Counted from the first letter of the stretch, positions 1-9,576 are shown. The stretch: 23,387 nt of DNA from an uncultured Collinsella sp. (GCA_958447915.1 CAUDCB010000009.1:1-23387), one strand, 5' to 3'. Translations and numbers: made by a program. Notes: a model not told the origin generated them from the letters alone.

Positions 1-598
1 TGGCAAGGGCGTGCGATGGCTCAACAAGGGGATTGATGGCGGGGCTGGAGCTCTCAGCAGCCTTTTGGGGAACGACGCTGAGGGCGGAGATGGCGATCGT
101 CGCTGTGCCAAGGACGATGAGCTCTGCGATGCCGCCGCAATTGAGCAGGTTGATGGCGAACTGCATCAGGATGCCCGCGGCATAGGCTGCTCCCGCACCG
201 GTGGCGAGCTTGGGATCGTCTTGGAATGTCGTTGCGAAGGCATGGTGTGCCGCGCCACCCAGTAGGCCGAGTCCGAGGAATGCGAGACATCCCAGAATCT
301 CGAGCGCAAGCGGGCTCGTGGGGGACTGAATCTGAGTCAACCCCAAGATGGCGATGGGGACGGCGGTGCTGACAACTGCCCGAGGCCGGCCTTTGCGCTG
401 TGCGAGCCCGAGCAGCGGCGCATATCCGATAAAGCCGAGCACGCTCGCACCTAGAATAAAGCCCTGTGCGAGCACAACACGTTCGGCGCCGGCGAGTAGC
501 CCGACATTGACGTCGAAGCGAAACTCGGCGGCAAGGAAGGCGAAGGTGAAGAGCGCGAGTGCCAGAAGCGCGTTGATTTTAGGCCTGCTCAGGTTCAA
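1..598 (-). CDS. Polytopic membrane protein, N-terminal part (3' end beyond window)
   Basis: An open frame of 199 codons runs to the window edge on the minus strand. I chose the TTG at 598-596 because AAAGGA lies six bases upstream and an in-frame stop near 674 allows no ATG. The translation begins LNLSRPKINALLALALFTF and shows about six hydrophobic segments separated by short charged loops (for example QRKGRPR). A hydrophilic stretch (PQKAAESSSPAINPLVEP) follows the sixth segment. Half of an MFS-like 12-helix fold would look like this. Many Coriobacteriia encode LuxR-type regulators with an MFS-like membrane domain at the N terminus, and the GGAAHHAFA loop is reminiscent of them, but the C-terminal part that would decide is missing. 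It is divergent from the surface protein gene at 825. The membrane call is secure; the family is a guess. Confidence 0.6.
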   Translation of the reverse strand, partial: MNLSRPKINALLALALFTFAFLAAEFRFDVNVGLLAGAERVVLAQGFILGASVLGFIGYAPLLGLAQRKGRPRAVVSTAVPIAILGLTQIQSPTSPLALEILGCLAFLGLGLLGGAAHHAFATTFQDDPKLATGAGAAYAAGILMQFAINLLNCGGIAELIVLGTATIAISALSVVPQKAAESSSPAINPLVEPSHALA

Positions 599-701
599 GG
601 ACGGTCCTTTGGGTGGACGAATAATCGTGTCCTCGATTGTAGCGTTCCCGGGACGAGTGTGGCGATGGCGAAATCATATTGACTTAAACCGCAGGTAGAG
701 G

Positions 702-727
702 CCTGGGTTCACATCTACGAACCTAGG
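702..727. promoter_or_regulatory. Inverted repeat, possible operator (copy 1)
   Basis: CCTGGGTTC (702-710) and GAACCTAGG (719-727) flank an 8-bp spacer; eight of nine positions pair. It lies about 100 bp upstream of the first surface protein gene and just before a TTGACA. A dyad with the same GGTTC-N8-GAACCT core and the same spacer length precedes the second surface protein gene. A shared regulator is an inference; no binding protein is identified. Confidence 0.4.
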
Positions 728-765
728 CATACGGAGTCAATTGACACATCTTGGTGGTACAGAAT

Positions 766-797
766 CACCGCAAAGGGGACAGGCACCTTTGTGGTGG
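766..797. repeat. Palindromic intergenic repeat, GGGGACAGG core (copy 1)
   Basis: CACCGCAAAGG and CCTTTGTGGTG form an imperfect stem (10 of 11) around a GGACAGGCA loop. Related palindromes occur at 2838-2874, 9851-9910, 12383-12417 and 12435-12478. It lies in the leader or promoter of the first surface protein gene. Confidence 0.6.
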
Positions 798-824
798 TAT
801 GGCCCATCGACCAAGGAGGCCGTT

Positions 825-2801
825 ATGAACGGAAGCCACTTTGATAAGCAGACCCAGCGCGAGCGTACCTGCTCGCTGGTTCACGGTACCTGGCGTTGTG
901 TGGGCGCCAAAATAGCTTGCGCCGGCGCGTGTGCGCTTATGGTCGGTCAGTTGCTGCTGCCGAGCGTGGCGCTGGCGACGGAATGTGCCGATCCCGCCGC
1001 TAGGACGGATGAGGTTGCCGCGGCTCCGGTAACGCCGACGGTTGCGGAGGATACGGCTGCAACGACCGCACCAGCTGCTTCGACCGCGCCTGCAGCCGAT
1101 GCTGCTCCGGCGGCGCAAGCCACCGCTGAGCCTCAGCAGACGGCCCCGACTGGCGCCACCGATGAATCCAACGATGCGGCACCCGCTGAACAAAATACTC
1201 CCAGCGACAACGCCGCCACGCCGGCGAATGACGCCATCATGCCCTGCGGTGTGACCGATGTTGTTGGCGGCAGCGGCGTTAGGGTCAATACGACCGTGGT
1301 TCCCCGCTACACGGACTGCGCGCTTCCGAGCAATGTCACACTCGAAAAGGGCCAGTCGTATACCTATGATTTTCCCGATGTTGAGGGTGGCATTCCAGAA
1401 GCGCTTGCGAGCGAAGTCGTCGAGGTTAAGTGCTACAGGGCCGATGCTGCTTCGGGCACCCTTGTCGAAGTTCTGGATGCATCCATGGCCGACGTGACGG
1501 CTCACTTTGAGCCTGTTGGCGATCACATGAGGCTGACGCTGACCTTTACGGGTGGCGCGGCAGGCGGCTCGTATCGACTCACGCGCAATGAGGCTCTCTA
1601 TATTGGCGCGGCACTGGAGTATACCGGAACTGACTATGAAGGCAGCTCGACTATCCTCAACGAAACCAGGTACGATTATTACCTCCGCTACGTCATCAAT
1701 AGCGAAATTACGCTCGTTGCGTCAGAAAACGAAGCCCTCCATAACCTGGACGTCAACGACGTGAAGACCGACTACGCGCCCAGCGAGGCGCCCCGCGCGA
1801 CCGCGACGATCCCCGCCGCCGATGCCGACAAGTACGAGATCGCGTATGAGTGCTGGGAAGAAATGGAGCTCGACATGGAATCCGGGGAGTCGGTACCCGT
1901 TGCCTTCTGGTATTCCGACCCCGCAAAGTACACGCCGGGCATGAAGAAGATTGACCACTTCGAAGAGGGCAAGTTTTACATGTACTCCGTTGAGCTGAGA
2001 CTCAAGGGCGACAATACCGTGGCCGATGACTGCATGATGTACGTCAACGGCCATTGGGCGCACCACATCAAGACCGGCAACGTCGTCTTCGCGCCAACCG
2101 CTGACAATATGCTGTGCGAGCAGCCGATTGACGAATGGCGTGCCATCGACGTTATCGAGATCAACGGCGCCACGACCACCTTTAAGGCGGGCGATAAGCC
2201 GGTCTTTACGGCGAGCGTTCCGACGGGCTCCAACTCCCTTCCGCAGTGTGAGTACTGGACGGGTGGCGACGGCAGCGAAGTGAACTCCGTTGATTTCTGG
2301 GATCAGAACATCACGAATCACATCGACGTCTTTAAGCCCGGCGTGACCTATCGCTACGGTATCTACCTTAAGTCGGCGCGCGGCTTCTACTTTACGCCCG
2401 ACACCAAGCTGGTGATCAACGGCCAGGAGTGCGGCTACCAGGTCGCGGATAGCGTATCCGATGAGGACAGCGGCTGGATCTACACCCTGTGGCTCAACAC
2501 CGATTTGACCTTTACGCCCGAGGCCACGCCGACTCCCGATCCGCAGCCTACGCCGGATCCCAAGCCGACACCGCAGCCTGAGGTTAAGCCTGAGACCAAG
2601 CCCGAGGTGAAGCCCGCGGCCAAGCCGGCCACGACAACCGCCACGACCAAGACGGTTGAGAAAACCACGCAGGCCAAGAAGGGCGATGCTGTCCTGGCTA
2701 CCACGGGGGATACCACCGCGATGACGGTCGCCGCCCTAGGCATCGCCGGCGCAACCGTAGCCGCCGCCGGCCTCGCCGCGACCAAGCGTCGCAACCGTTA
2801 G
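825..2801 (+). CDS. Sortase-anchored surface protein, tandem Ig-like domains
   Basis: This encodes a 658-aa secreted protein. I moved the start from an upstream TTG to ATG 825 because AGGAGG is correctly spaced before it. Residues 1-52 form a long signal peptide with hydrophobic core (ACAGACALMVGQLLLPSVALA). An Ala/Thr/Pro-rich low-complexity stalk runs from about 57 to 140. A globular part follows. Within it, two tandem modules (about 324-410 and 455-535) share a pattern of Phe-x-x-Gly, an aromatic-rich strand (FYMYSVELRL, TYRYGIYLKS) and a closing VNG or ING turn, which suggests a repeated beta-sandwich domain. A Pro/Lys/Glu wall-spanning region (about 565-600) precedes LATTGD (624-629), a hydrophobic Ala/Gly/Val helix and a KRRNR tail. 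That layout is a cell-wall sorting signal with Ala replacing Pro. Its ligand is unknown. Role in adhesion is inferred. Confidence 0.85.
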   Translation: MNGSHFDKQTQRERTCSLVHGTWRCVGAKIACAGACALMVGQLLLPSVALATECADPAARTDEVAAAPVTPTVAEDTAATTAPAASTAPAADAAPAAQATAEPQQTAPTGATDESNDAAPAEQNTPSDNAATPANDAIMPCGVTDVVGGSGVRVNTTVVPRYTDCALPSNVTLEKGQSYTYDFPDVEGGIPEALASEVVEVKCYRADAASGTLVEVLDASMADVTAHFEPVGDHMRLTLTFTGGAAGGSYRLTRNEALYIGAALEYTGTDYEGSSTILNETRYDYYLRYVINSEITLVASENEALHNLDVNDVKTDYAPSEAPRATATIPAADADKYEIAYECWEEMELDMESGESVPVAFWYSDPAKYTPGMKKIDHFEEGKFYMYSVELRLKGDNTVADDCMMYVNGHWAHHIKTGNVVFAPTADNMLCEQPIDEWRAIDVIEINGATTTFKAGDKPVFTASVPTGSNSLPQCEYWTGGDGSEVNSVDFWDQNITNHIDVFKPGVTYRYGIYLKSARGFYFTPDTKLVINGQECGYQVADSVSDEDSGWIYTLWLNTDLTFTPEATPTPDPQPTPDPKPTPQPEVKPETKPEVKPAAKPATTTATTKTVEKTTQAKKGDAVLATTGDTTAMTVAALGIAGATVAAAGLAATKRRNR

Positions 2802-2810
2802 GTTTTGGCG
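2718..2810 (+). repeat. Duplicated sorting-signal cassette, copy 1
   Basis: These 93 bases, covering the hydrophobic anchor helix, the basic tail, the stop codon and nine bases beyond it, match 9493-9585 at 84 of 93 positions without a gap. Most differences are synonymous. Confidence 0.8.
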
Positions 2811-2837
2811 CTCCGCCACGACGGACGAATAACCCCA

Positions 2838-2874
2838 ACCGCCACAAAGGTGCCCGTCCCCTTTGTGGCGGTTT
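2838..2874. repeat. Palindromic intergenic repeat, GGGGAC core (copy 2)
   Basis: Perfect 14-bp arms, AACCGCCACAAAGG and CCTTTGTGGCGGTT, enclose a nine-base loop. On the minus strand the centre reads GGGGACGGGCACC. It lies just after the first surface protein gene and could stop or stabilise that transcript, but there is no following T-run, so it is not a classical terminator. Confidence 0.65.
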
Positions 2875-2884
2875 GCGCAGGTAG

Positions 2885-2916
2885 AACGGTAGGTTCGTAT
2901 ATATGAACCTACCGTT
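2885..2916. promoter_or_regulatory. Perfect 12-bp inverted repeat, operator or terminator (copy 2)
   Basis: AACGGTAGGTTC (2885-2896) and GAACCTACCGTT (2905-2916) are exact inverted repeats around GTATATAT. It shares GGTTC-N8-GAACCT with the dyad at 702-727. It lies 61 bp before ATG 2977. The downstream bases CGCTTTGTTTTT also fit a rho-independent terminator for the preceding gene, so operator and terminator roles are both open. Confidence 0.5.
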
Positions 2917-2976
2917 CGCTTTGTTTTTGGACGACGATTACGCTGGATGACTTTTGGTTTCAGGAAAGGAACGACT

Positions 2977-5900
2977 ATGAGGTGGACCACTGTTCGAGCG
3001 CTTTGCCGCCGCCTGACCGTTGCCGCGGTGACCCTCACTATGGTGACGGGTTCGTTGCCCGCGGGCGCGTTTGCCGAGACCCTCACCACCGACGGCACTT
3101 TTGTGCAGACGGATGTCGACCAAGTAGACGCTGCCGACGCCGCCGCTGCCGACGCCGCGCCCGATGCCGACGCCGCCGACCCCGCGCCCGATGCCGGCGC
3201 TGCCGACCCCACAGCGCTCGATGCCGGTGACACCCCTACGCCCCCGGCCTCCGAGATTGCATCGGCGGCGGGCCTGACGGGCGCCGGGCAGACCGAGAGC
3301 ACACCTGCGGGTACGCTTGCCACCGATCTTGTCGAGGGCAAGGAGCTCGCCGAACAGCAGAAGCAGGAGGAGACCGCCGAAGCCGAAGCAACCTGGAATG
3401 AGGATCTTGGGCTCTGGATGACCTCGAAGGGCGCCACGGGCGTAAAGGACGAATACGACGATGGCTACGTGGCCGGCGAGCAGGCCCCCGCGCAGTACTA
3501 CTTCTCGATTGATAGCCTCACCAACGAAATTTCTATCGAGTATGGCGACGCGGGCATTACCACGTTGGAGGTGCCCTCGACCATCGACGACAAAAATGTC
3601 GTAAGCCTTACGGGTATGGGAAGCGCTGCGCTCACATCGATCACCTTCGCCCCTAATTCGCATGTCCGCTCGGTTGGAGGCTTGGGCGGCAGCAGCATCA
3701 AAGAGATCGCACTGCCCGATTCGGTCGAGGAGCTCAAGAGCTATGCATTCTACAAAAGCAAGACGCTCCAAACGGTAACCTGGCCCAACAACGCGGCCTT
3801 TACCACGATTCCCGAGCAGGCCTTTAAGGAATGTGAACAACTTGACGACAAGGTGGTGGCAACGCTGCCGCCTTCGGTCAAAACTATCGACTATCTTGCA
3901 TTCGCCTATTGCGGCGTGCCACAGTTCTATGTCTCGGACACAACGGTACTCACCTTTACCCAGATCAACGTGCCGGGCACGGTGGGGCGGATTGAGCGCA
4001 ATGCCTTTGACGGGTGCTCCTTTGTGTCGTCGGTGACGATCGGCGACGGCGTTAAATATATCGGAGCGCACGCGTTCGCCTCTCTTGATCCTGCGATTGC
4101 CGGCAAAGAGATTGTGCTACCCAAAAGCGTGGAAATGATAGAGTGGGGAGCTTTTGAGAACACGAGATATGGAAACGAGACGAACCATAATGCCGTTGCC
4201 CTGCGCGTGATGAACCCCGATCTTCGGTTTGGTGAGGCGGGCTATCCGGGCGACTATAATGAGCGCGTGACAATCGATGGCGTAACGTATGCGATTCCCT
4301 TTAGTGAAGGCCAGACCATCTATGCCTATGCGACCGATTCGGCTGGCAACCCCTCGATGGTCAAAAAGCTTGCCGATGCCGTGGCCGATCGCAAGGACTC
4401 CGTCGATTCCTCGAAGCCTGCCTACACGTTTGAGTGGATGGGCGAGGCGGCTCAGGTGACGGGCAAACTTCCCCAGGGTGCGACGGCCATACTCATGCAG
4501 GCGGGGCAGTCCACGCCGCTGGCGGTTGGCGATGACGGCAGCTTTACAGCGGACGCTCTCTCCAAGACAGCAGCCACCCTGCGCATTTCGCTCAGCGGTT
4601 ACTATGACATGGTGCTGGCGCGCCCGGGCGACCAGATGACGGGCACATGGAATATCGGAGAGATAAAGGCGGAGGACCTTACCAAGATTCCGGCCTCGCG
4701 CGCCATTGAGCTCAACGTGGCCTATCTCGAACCGGTCGCAGGCCAGGATAAGACCGAACGCATTGAGCTCGATAGTCTCGATAACATCGATCTGACGGTG
4801 AAGAGCGGCGGCAAGACGCTTAAGCCTGCCAAGGGTGACAAGGACAATGACTTCCGTATCCAGGGCACAGCGCTCGTGGTGTCGCAGGCCATTGCCGACG
4901 CGGACCAAGATCTGGAGATAACGCTCGTGCCCAAAGACAGCCTCAAGCTGGGTGGGGCGACGGCGACGGTGAAGCCTTCGGCCGGCAAGGTTGATATCGA
5001 CTTGAAGCCCTGGGGTACGGCGACGGTCACGACCAAGGGCGACTACCAGGGAGCCAACCGCGTGCTGGTGTTCCGTACGTCCGACGGCAAGCTAGTCGCC
5101 GACGGCGTCACTTATTTGATGGGTTACGAAGACGATGGCACCACGCCTATCATGAAGGCCGAGACGCCGCGCCTTAAGGCCGGTTCGTACACCATCGTCG
5201 CCTTTAACAAGACGAGCTACGACATCCAAGCGACGAGCTATTCCACGTTTAGCCGCCTAGGGCTGACCGTGGGTAAGCATATCGCGCAAAAGCAGGTGAA
5301 GATTGAGGACGGCAAACAGCTCGACGTGACGCTCGACGTCCCCGCGTTTGACGTGGAGACGTATCGTGTCGAGCGCGGGCTGACGGCGGGCTCGGTTATC
5401 GCCGATTCGTCCGCGGTCGTTGGCGTGGAGACCGAGCTGCGCATTCATTACGAGCTCAAGGACAGCCAGGCCGCCAAGATTGAGATTCCGCTGGCCAAGG
5501 ATGCCGTCGAGGATGTGTCCGCAGGCGCTCGCGAAGCCGGCGCCAGCTCCGAGGCCATGTGGGCTGACACAACTTGGGAGGGCGACAACCTCGTTCTCAA
5601 TATGAAGAAGGGCATGGGCGCCGATGTGTTTGTGCGCTTTAAGCCTAAGACCGCGGGCATCTATGCCATCTCGCCGCTTATTACGCTGGGCGAGGTGACA
5701 TTGCCGCTGGGAAGCACCACGCTCGAGGTTAGCGGATCGCGCATCGAGGTCGACAGCACCGACGTTCACAGCCTGCTGGGCAATGTGGCCTACGTATACG
5801 CAGCGCCCGGCAAAAGCGTGCAGCTTACCGTGGGCGCGGGCGCCTCGGCTGCAAAGTACACCGGCAAGACCAATAAACTCGGCCGTGCCAAGATTGAATA

Positions 5901-8900
5901 CGACCTGCCGCAGGATACGCTTGCCGCCGAGCGCGTGACGCTCGAGGCGCGCGTGGGCTCGACCGACGTTGCCGCGGCTGCCGCCGATGTGACGGCTCGC
6001 AATTATGTGCGCTATGTTCCGGGCGCTTCGGTCTGGAACTTTGATGTGACGTATCGTGGCGGTACGCAGAGCCTGGTCAAGGACGGCAAGGACACCGGCA
6101 AGAGCCTGTGGACCTTCCACCATCTGCCACAAAAGAAGAACGCCTACTGGACCTTTGACATCACGCTCGAGGTGGGAAACGAAGAGGCCGCCGACACGCT
6201 CGACCTGTACGTGGACTGCGTGGATGGCAAGACGGTAACGATTCCTCTGACTCAAAAGTCGCGCGAGGGCACCCGTGTGCGCTATGTGGCGGAGTATGTG
6301 GACGAGGGCTACCTTAAGCTGCTCGACGAGTTTAACAAGGCGAATGACTCGACCTATGTGAACTGCGGAAACTTTGAGCAGATCTTCATGCCGCAGACCT
6401 ACCGCATCTCCAATGCTCAGCTTATGACCATGCTGAGTTTTGACGCCAACGCTTCGGCCAAAAAGCATTCCGCCACGGCCGAGGAGCGCCAGCAGGAGTT
6501 CTCGAATGCCGTGCAGCAGTGGCACGAGTATATGATGGATAACTCCTTTAACGATGTGGACCAGGCCTTTAACGATGCGATTGACCAGATGGTCGCCGAT
6601 GCGCTTGCCGAGGAGGACAAGGACGGCAAGGACGAGGGAGGCAACGCGCGTAAGGTTCGCCGTGCTCCTGCCGCTGGTAGTGGCGAGGGCGAGGCGGACA
6701 ATGAGGCGGCGCAGTTTGCCGCCGAGCTTAAGGCTGCGGTTGGCGGCTCGTCGGCGCTGCTGACCAAGCAGGGCGACAGCTATGGCGTCAACGTGGACAA
6801 GATGATCTTTGAGGATGCTTACGGCACCAGCGAGGATTGGTATCAGGAACTCGCGGCGGCCCAGGGCTCAAACGCTGCGGATGCGGCCACCATCAAGGAG
6901 CTCGTCGACCATGCATCGCGAGCGGAGTTTATTGCCCAGCAGGCCGAGGATCTGGTGGGCCAGTCGATGGGTATCGGCCAGCTCAACCAATACGGAAGCT
7001 GGAATGACGCAACCGCTGCGGCGCTCAACAAGTGTGCGGGCATTAAGGCCAGCGAGTACAACGGCCAGTCGACGAGCGGGTTTAACGATTTGGGCCAGGC
7101 GCTCGGCAGCTCGCTGAGCTACAAGGCGGCTGACGACGATACCGTCAAGGGCTTTAAGGTCGCCGCGCCCGATGGCGAGCAGACGGCCTATATAGAGTCG
7201 GAGTTTATCGAGAACTCCAATAACAACAAGAACCAGGCGCTTCTGTTTAACTCGATCGCCATGCAGTGCGACATTCTGGACAACCTGTACGACAACTGGA
7301 ACGTAGTCCACAGCCTCAATAACTCTACGATTCGCGGTTGGCTTATGGCTTGGAAGCGCAACGGTGACGTCAGCGCCCACATGAAGCTCATCCGCACGAT
7401 TCGTTCGCTCAAAAGCTACAAGATCGAGTGTGAGATGTTCGGCCAGGTCTTTAAGACCGATGCGTGGAAGGCGGCCGGGCAGGCGTTTCCCGCGGCGACC
7501 CAGGGCATCGGCATCTTTACCGGCATTTACGGCGTGAACGATGCCAGCAAGAACTGGGAGAACGTGAACGTCCGTATGCAGAAGGTGAAGGGCGAGCGCG
7601 AGGGCTATGAGCTTCAGCATGCGCGCTTGCTTGCCAAGCCCGAGAAGACTGAGGACGACTGGAAGTGCACTTACGCGCTGCGCGACGCCATGGAGAAGGC
7701 GCGTGCGTTTGAGGATCTGCTGTATCGCCAGCTCTGCCACGATAGCACCGATGTGGCAGTGGGCTCCATTATGACAATCGCCGGCGTGCTGACGGCCGGT
7801 TCGGCGGGTACCGTGGTGGGCGCTGCCTATGACGCGGCTTCGACGAGTGTGGGCTCGGAGCGTGCGATTAAGTTGACCAATGCCGAGTGCGCCTACGATG
7901 TCGCCTGTGAGCAGGTGGAACGCGCGTGCCAGAATCGTATTACGGTCAACTGGGGCGAGCTGACCGATGCCGAGGTCTATAACGCCAACAAGGACGGCTT
8001 GATTTCGGACGAGAAGATGCAGTCGATCTTTGAGGCGCGTTACCGCCATGTGGCCGCCAAGGCCGCACCCGATCCTGCGGGTGTGGTGTATGAGGGCCTG
8101 TTGTCCAATACGGTTGAAGGCGCGACGGTTGAGCTGTGGAGCGCCGACGATGCGGCCGGTACCAATGCAGCGCGTTGGGATGCCGAGGAGTATGAGCAGG
8201 ACAATCCGCTTGCAACGGGTGCGGACGGTGCGTACAACTGGAATACGCCGACCGGCTGGTATCAGGTGCGCGTGACCAAGGACGGGTATGAGGAGGCGCG
8301 CTCCGCCTGGCTGCGCGTGCCGCCGATTCAGACTGAGGTGAACATTGGTTTGGTGTCGACGGCGGCACCCGAGGTGGCTTCGGCCCACGCCTATACCGAT
8401 TGCATCGAGGTTGAGTTTGCACAGTATATGGATGCGAGCGACGATGCCGTGTCTGCGCTGGATGCGCGGGGGTTGGGCGACGTGACGTATACGTGGCTCG
8501 ACAAGCAGGACGATCCCAAGGGCAAGCCGTTGTCGCGCATGCTGCGCATTCGCTATGCCGATGCGCGTGAGGCGGGCTCGAGGGTGTCGTTTGAGCTTGA
8601 TGGCGCTCGGAACTATGCCGGCACGGCCATGTCGCGCTGGGCAAGCGGGGGGCTTGCCGTGGGCGTTCGTGCCGACAAGCTCAAGCTCAACGTGGAGCAG
8701 GCCGTGACCATGCTTGAGAGCGGTGATTTTGAGCTGGTGGCGCACGTGACCGATAAGGCGGGCAAGCCGTTTGCGGGCGCCAAGGTTAGTGTTGGGCTGG
8801 AGTCCTCGGCTATCTGCTCTGCCGATGCTGCTCAGGCTGTGTCGGGCGAGGATGGCGCGGCGACGTTTATGTTGCACGGTGCTCTGCCCGGTTTGACGAC

Positions 8901-9576
8901 GTTGACGGCGGCGGTGGACGGCACGGCGCTGTCCAAGCAGGTCGACGTTCGCGTGTCTGCCGAGGCAGTGCGACCGGCGCGACCGGTGGCGACGATTGGT
9001 GCGACGACGTTTGGTGCATGGTCGCCCAAGGAGAACTACATTACGGTGCCCAAGGGCACGAAGCTGGAGCTTTCGGCCGAGGATGGCACGACGATTTGGT
9101 ACACCACCAACGACACCTGCCCCTGCCGTGACGAAGGCCGCGTAAAGTACACCGAGCCTATTGCGCTCGATAGCAATATGTATGTGCGCATTGCGGCACA
9201 GCGCCCTGGCATGTCGTACAGCGAGTATTCCGAGCGTCTGAACATTACGATTACGGTGACCGATGAGGCGGCACCTGAGCCCAAGCCGGAGCCCGGGCCC
9301 AAGCCGGAACCCAAGCCGACGCCTGGCAGCGGTGAGCAGGGTGGCGGTGCGGATGGCTCTGGCGGTACCGGGGTTCCTGCGGGTGGTTCGACTTCGACGA
9401 CGACAACGGTGACGACGGACAAGTCCAAGGGTAAGGGCGAGAACGGCAAGAAGTCCGGCGGCACGGAGCTTGCCAGCACGGGTGACTCCGCCGCGATGAC
9501 GGTCGCCGCCCTGGGTATCGCCGGCGCAACTGTCGCCGCTGCCGGCATTGCCGCGACCAAGCGTCGCAAGCGCTAG
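2977..9576 (+). CDS. Giant sortase-anchored surface protein with BspA-like leucine-rich repeats
   Basis: This encodes a 2199-aa secreted protein. I chose ATG 2977 (AAAGGA upstream) over ATG 2947 because it gives a compact signal peptide, MRWTTVRALCRRLTVAAVTL and onward, ending near AGAFAE. An Ala/Asp/Pro-rich stalk follows. Residues about 190-395 contain BspA-type leucine-rich repeats, recognisable from recurring units such as LPDSVEELKSYAFYKSKTLQ and VKYIGAHAFASL. Beta-rich segments continue to about 1140. A mainly helical module (about 1142-1685) includes a Gly/Ala-rich hydrophobic stretch near 1598. The C-terminal part has a carboxypeptidase-regulatory-like or Cna-B-like fold (about 1703-1788), an invasin-like Big_1 domain (about 1902-1997) and a chitobiase C-terminal-like domain (about 2003-2093; TTIWYTTND). 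A Pro/Lys linker, LASTGD at 2165-2170, a hydrophobic helix and KRRKR complete the sorting signal. Adhesion or host interaction is likely but inferred. Confidence 0.88.
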   Translation: MRWTTVRALCRRLTVAAVTLTMVTGSLPAGAFAETLTTDGTFVQTDVDQVDAADAAAADAAPDADAADPAPDAGAADPTALDAGDTPTPPASEIASAAGLTGAGQTESTPAGTLATDLVEGKELAEQQKQEETAEAEATWNEDLGLWMTSKGATGVKDEYDDGYVAGEQAPAQYYFSIDSLTNEISIEYGDAGITTLEVPSTIDDKNVVSLTGMGSAALTSITFAPNSHVRSVGGLGGSSIKEIALPDSVEELKSYAFYKSKTLQTVTWPNNAAFTTIPEQAFKECEQLDDKVVATLPPSVKTIDYLAFAYCGVPQFYVSDTTVLTFTQINVPGTVGRIERNAFDGCSFVSSVTIGDGVKYIGAHAFASLDPAIAGKEIVLPKSVEMIEWGAFENTRYGNETNHNAVALRVMNPDLRFGEAGYPGDYNERVTIDGVTYAIPFSEGQTIYAYATDSAGNPSMVKKLADAVADRKDSVDSSKPAYTFEWMGEAAQVTGKLPQGATAILMQAGQSTPLAVGDDGSFTADALSKTAATLRISLSGYYDMVLARPGDQMTGTWNIGEIKAEDLTKIPASRAIELNVAYLEPVAGQDKTERIELDSLDNIDLTVKSGGKTLKPAKGDKDNDFRIQGTALVVSQAIADADQDLEITLVPKDSLKLGGATATVKPSAGKVDIDLKPWGTATVTTKGDYQGANRVLVFRTSDGKLVADGVTYLMGYEDDGTTPIMKAETPRLKAGSYTIVAFNKTSYDIQATSYSTFSRLGLTVGKHIAQKQVKIEDGKQLDVTLDVPAFDVETYRVERGLTAGSVIADSSAVVGVETELRIHYELKDSQAAKIEIPLAKDAVEDVSAGAREAGASSEAMWADTTWEGDNLVLNMKKGMGADVFVRFKPKTAGIYAISPLITLGEVTLPLGSTTLEVSGSRIEVDSTDVHSLLGNVAYVYAAPGKSVQLTVGAGASAAKYTGKTNKLGRAKIEYDLPQDTLAAERVTLEARVGSTDVAAAAADVTARNYVRYVPGASVWNFDVTYRGGTQSLVKDGKDTGKSLWTFHHLPQKKNAYWTFDITLEVGNEEAADTLDLYVDCVDGKTVTIPLTQKSREGTRVRYVAEYVDEGYLKLLDEFNKANDSTYVNCGNFEQIFMPQTYRISNAQLMTMLSFDANASAKKHSATAEERQQEFSNAVQQWHEYMMDNSFNDVDQAFNDAIDQMVADALAEEDKDGKDEGGNARKVRRAPAAGSGEGEADNEAAQFAAELKAAVGGSSALLTKQGDSYGVNVDKMIFEDAYGTSEDWYQELAAAQGSNAADAATIKELVDHASRAEFIAQQAEDLVGQSMGIGQLNQYGSWNDATAAALNKCAGIKASEYNGQSTSGFNDLGQALGSSLSYKAADDDTVKGFKVAAPDGEQTAYIESEFIENSNNNKNQALLFNSIAMQCDILDNLYDNWNVVHSLNNSTIRGWLMAWKRNGDVSAHMKLIRTIRSLKSYKIECEMFGQVFKTDAWKAAGQAFPAATQGIGIFTGIYGVNDASKNWENVNVRMQKVKGEREGYELQHARLLAKPEKTEDDWKCTYALRDAMEKARAFEDLLYRQLCHDSTDVAVGSIMTIAGVLTAGSAGTVVGAAYDAASTSVGSERAIKLTNAECAYDVACEQVERACQNRITVNWGELTDAEVYNANKDGLISDEKMQSIFEARYRHVAAKAAPDPAGVVYEGLLSNTVEGATVELWSADDAAGTNAARWDAEEYEQDNPLATGADGAYNWNTPTGWYQVRVTKDGYEEARSAWLRVPPIQTEVNIGLVSTAAPEVASAHAYTDCIEVEFAQYMDASDDAVSALDARGLGDVTYTWLDKQDDPKGKPLSRMLRIRYADAREAGSRVSFELDGARNYAGTAMSRWASGGLAVGVRADKLKLNVEQAVTMLESGDFELVAHVTDKAGKPFAGAKVSVGLESSAICSADAAQAVSGEDGAATFMLHGALPGLTTLTAAVDGTALSKQVDVRVSAEAVRPARPVATIGATTFGAWSPKENYITVPKGTKLELSAEDGTTIWYTTNDTCPCRDEGRVKYTEPIALDSNMYVRIAAQRPGMSYSEYSERLNITITVTDEAAPEPKPEPGPKPEPKPTPGSGEQGGGADGSGGTGVPAGGSTSTTTTVTTDKSKGKGENGKKSGGTELASTGDSAAMTVAALGIAGATVAAAGIAATKRRKR

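Larger units (their letters stand above)
599..824. promoter_or_regulatory. Divergent intergenic region between membrane protein and first surface protein
   Basis: This 226-bp gap holds a dyad at 702-727, an isolated TTGACA at 741-746 that could be a -35 box for the plus-strand gene (no convincing -10 at 16-18 bp), a GGGGACAGG-core palindrome at 766-797, and the strong AGGAGG ribosome binding site at 814-819 five bases before ATG 825. No ORF here looks coding. Confidence 0.4.

Noticed and set aside
765..1526. Long minus-strand ORF opposite the first surface protein
   Set aside because: It lies wholly antisense to a gene with signal peptide, sorting signal and strong ribosome binding site; its Arg/Gly-rich translation is a high-GC shadow. 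The same holds for long ORFs antisense to 2977-9576.
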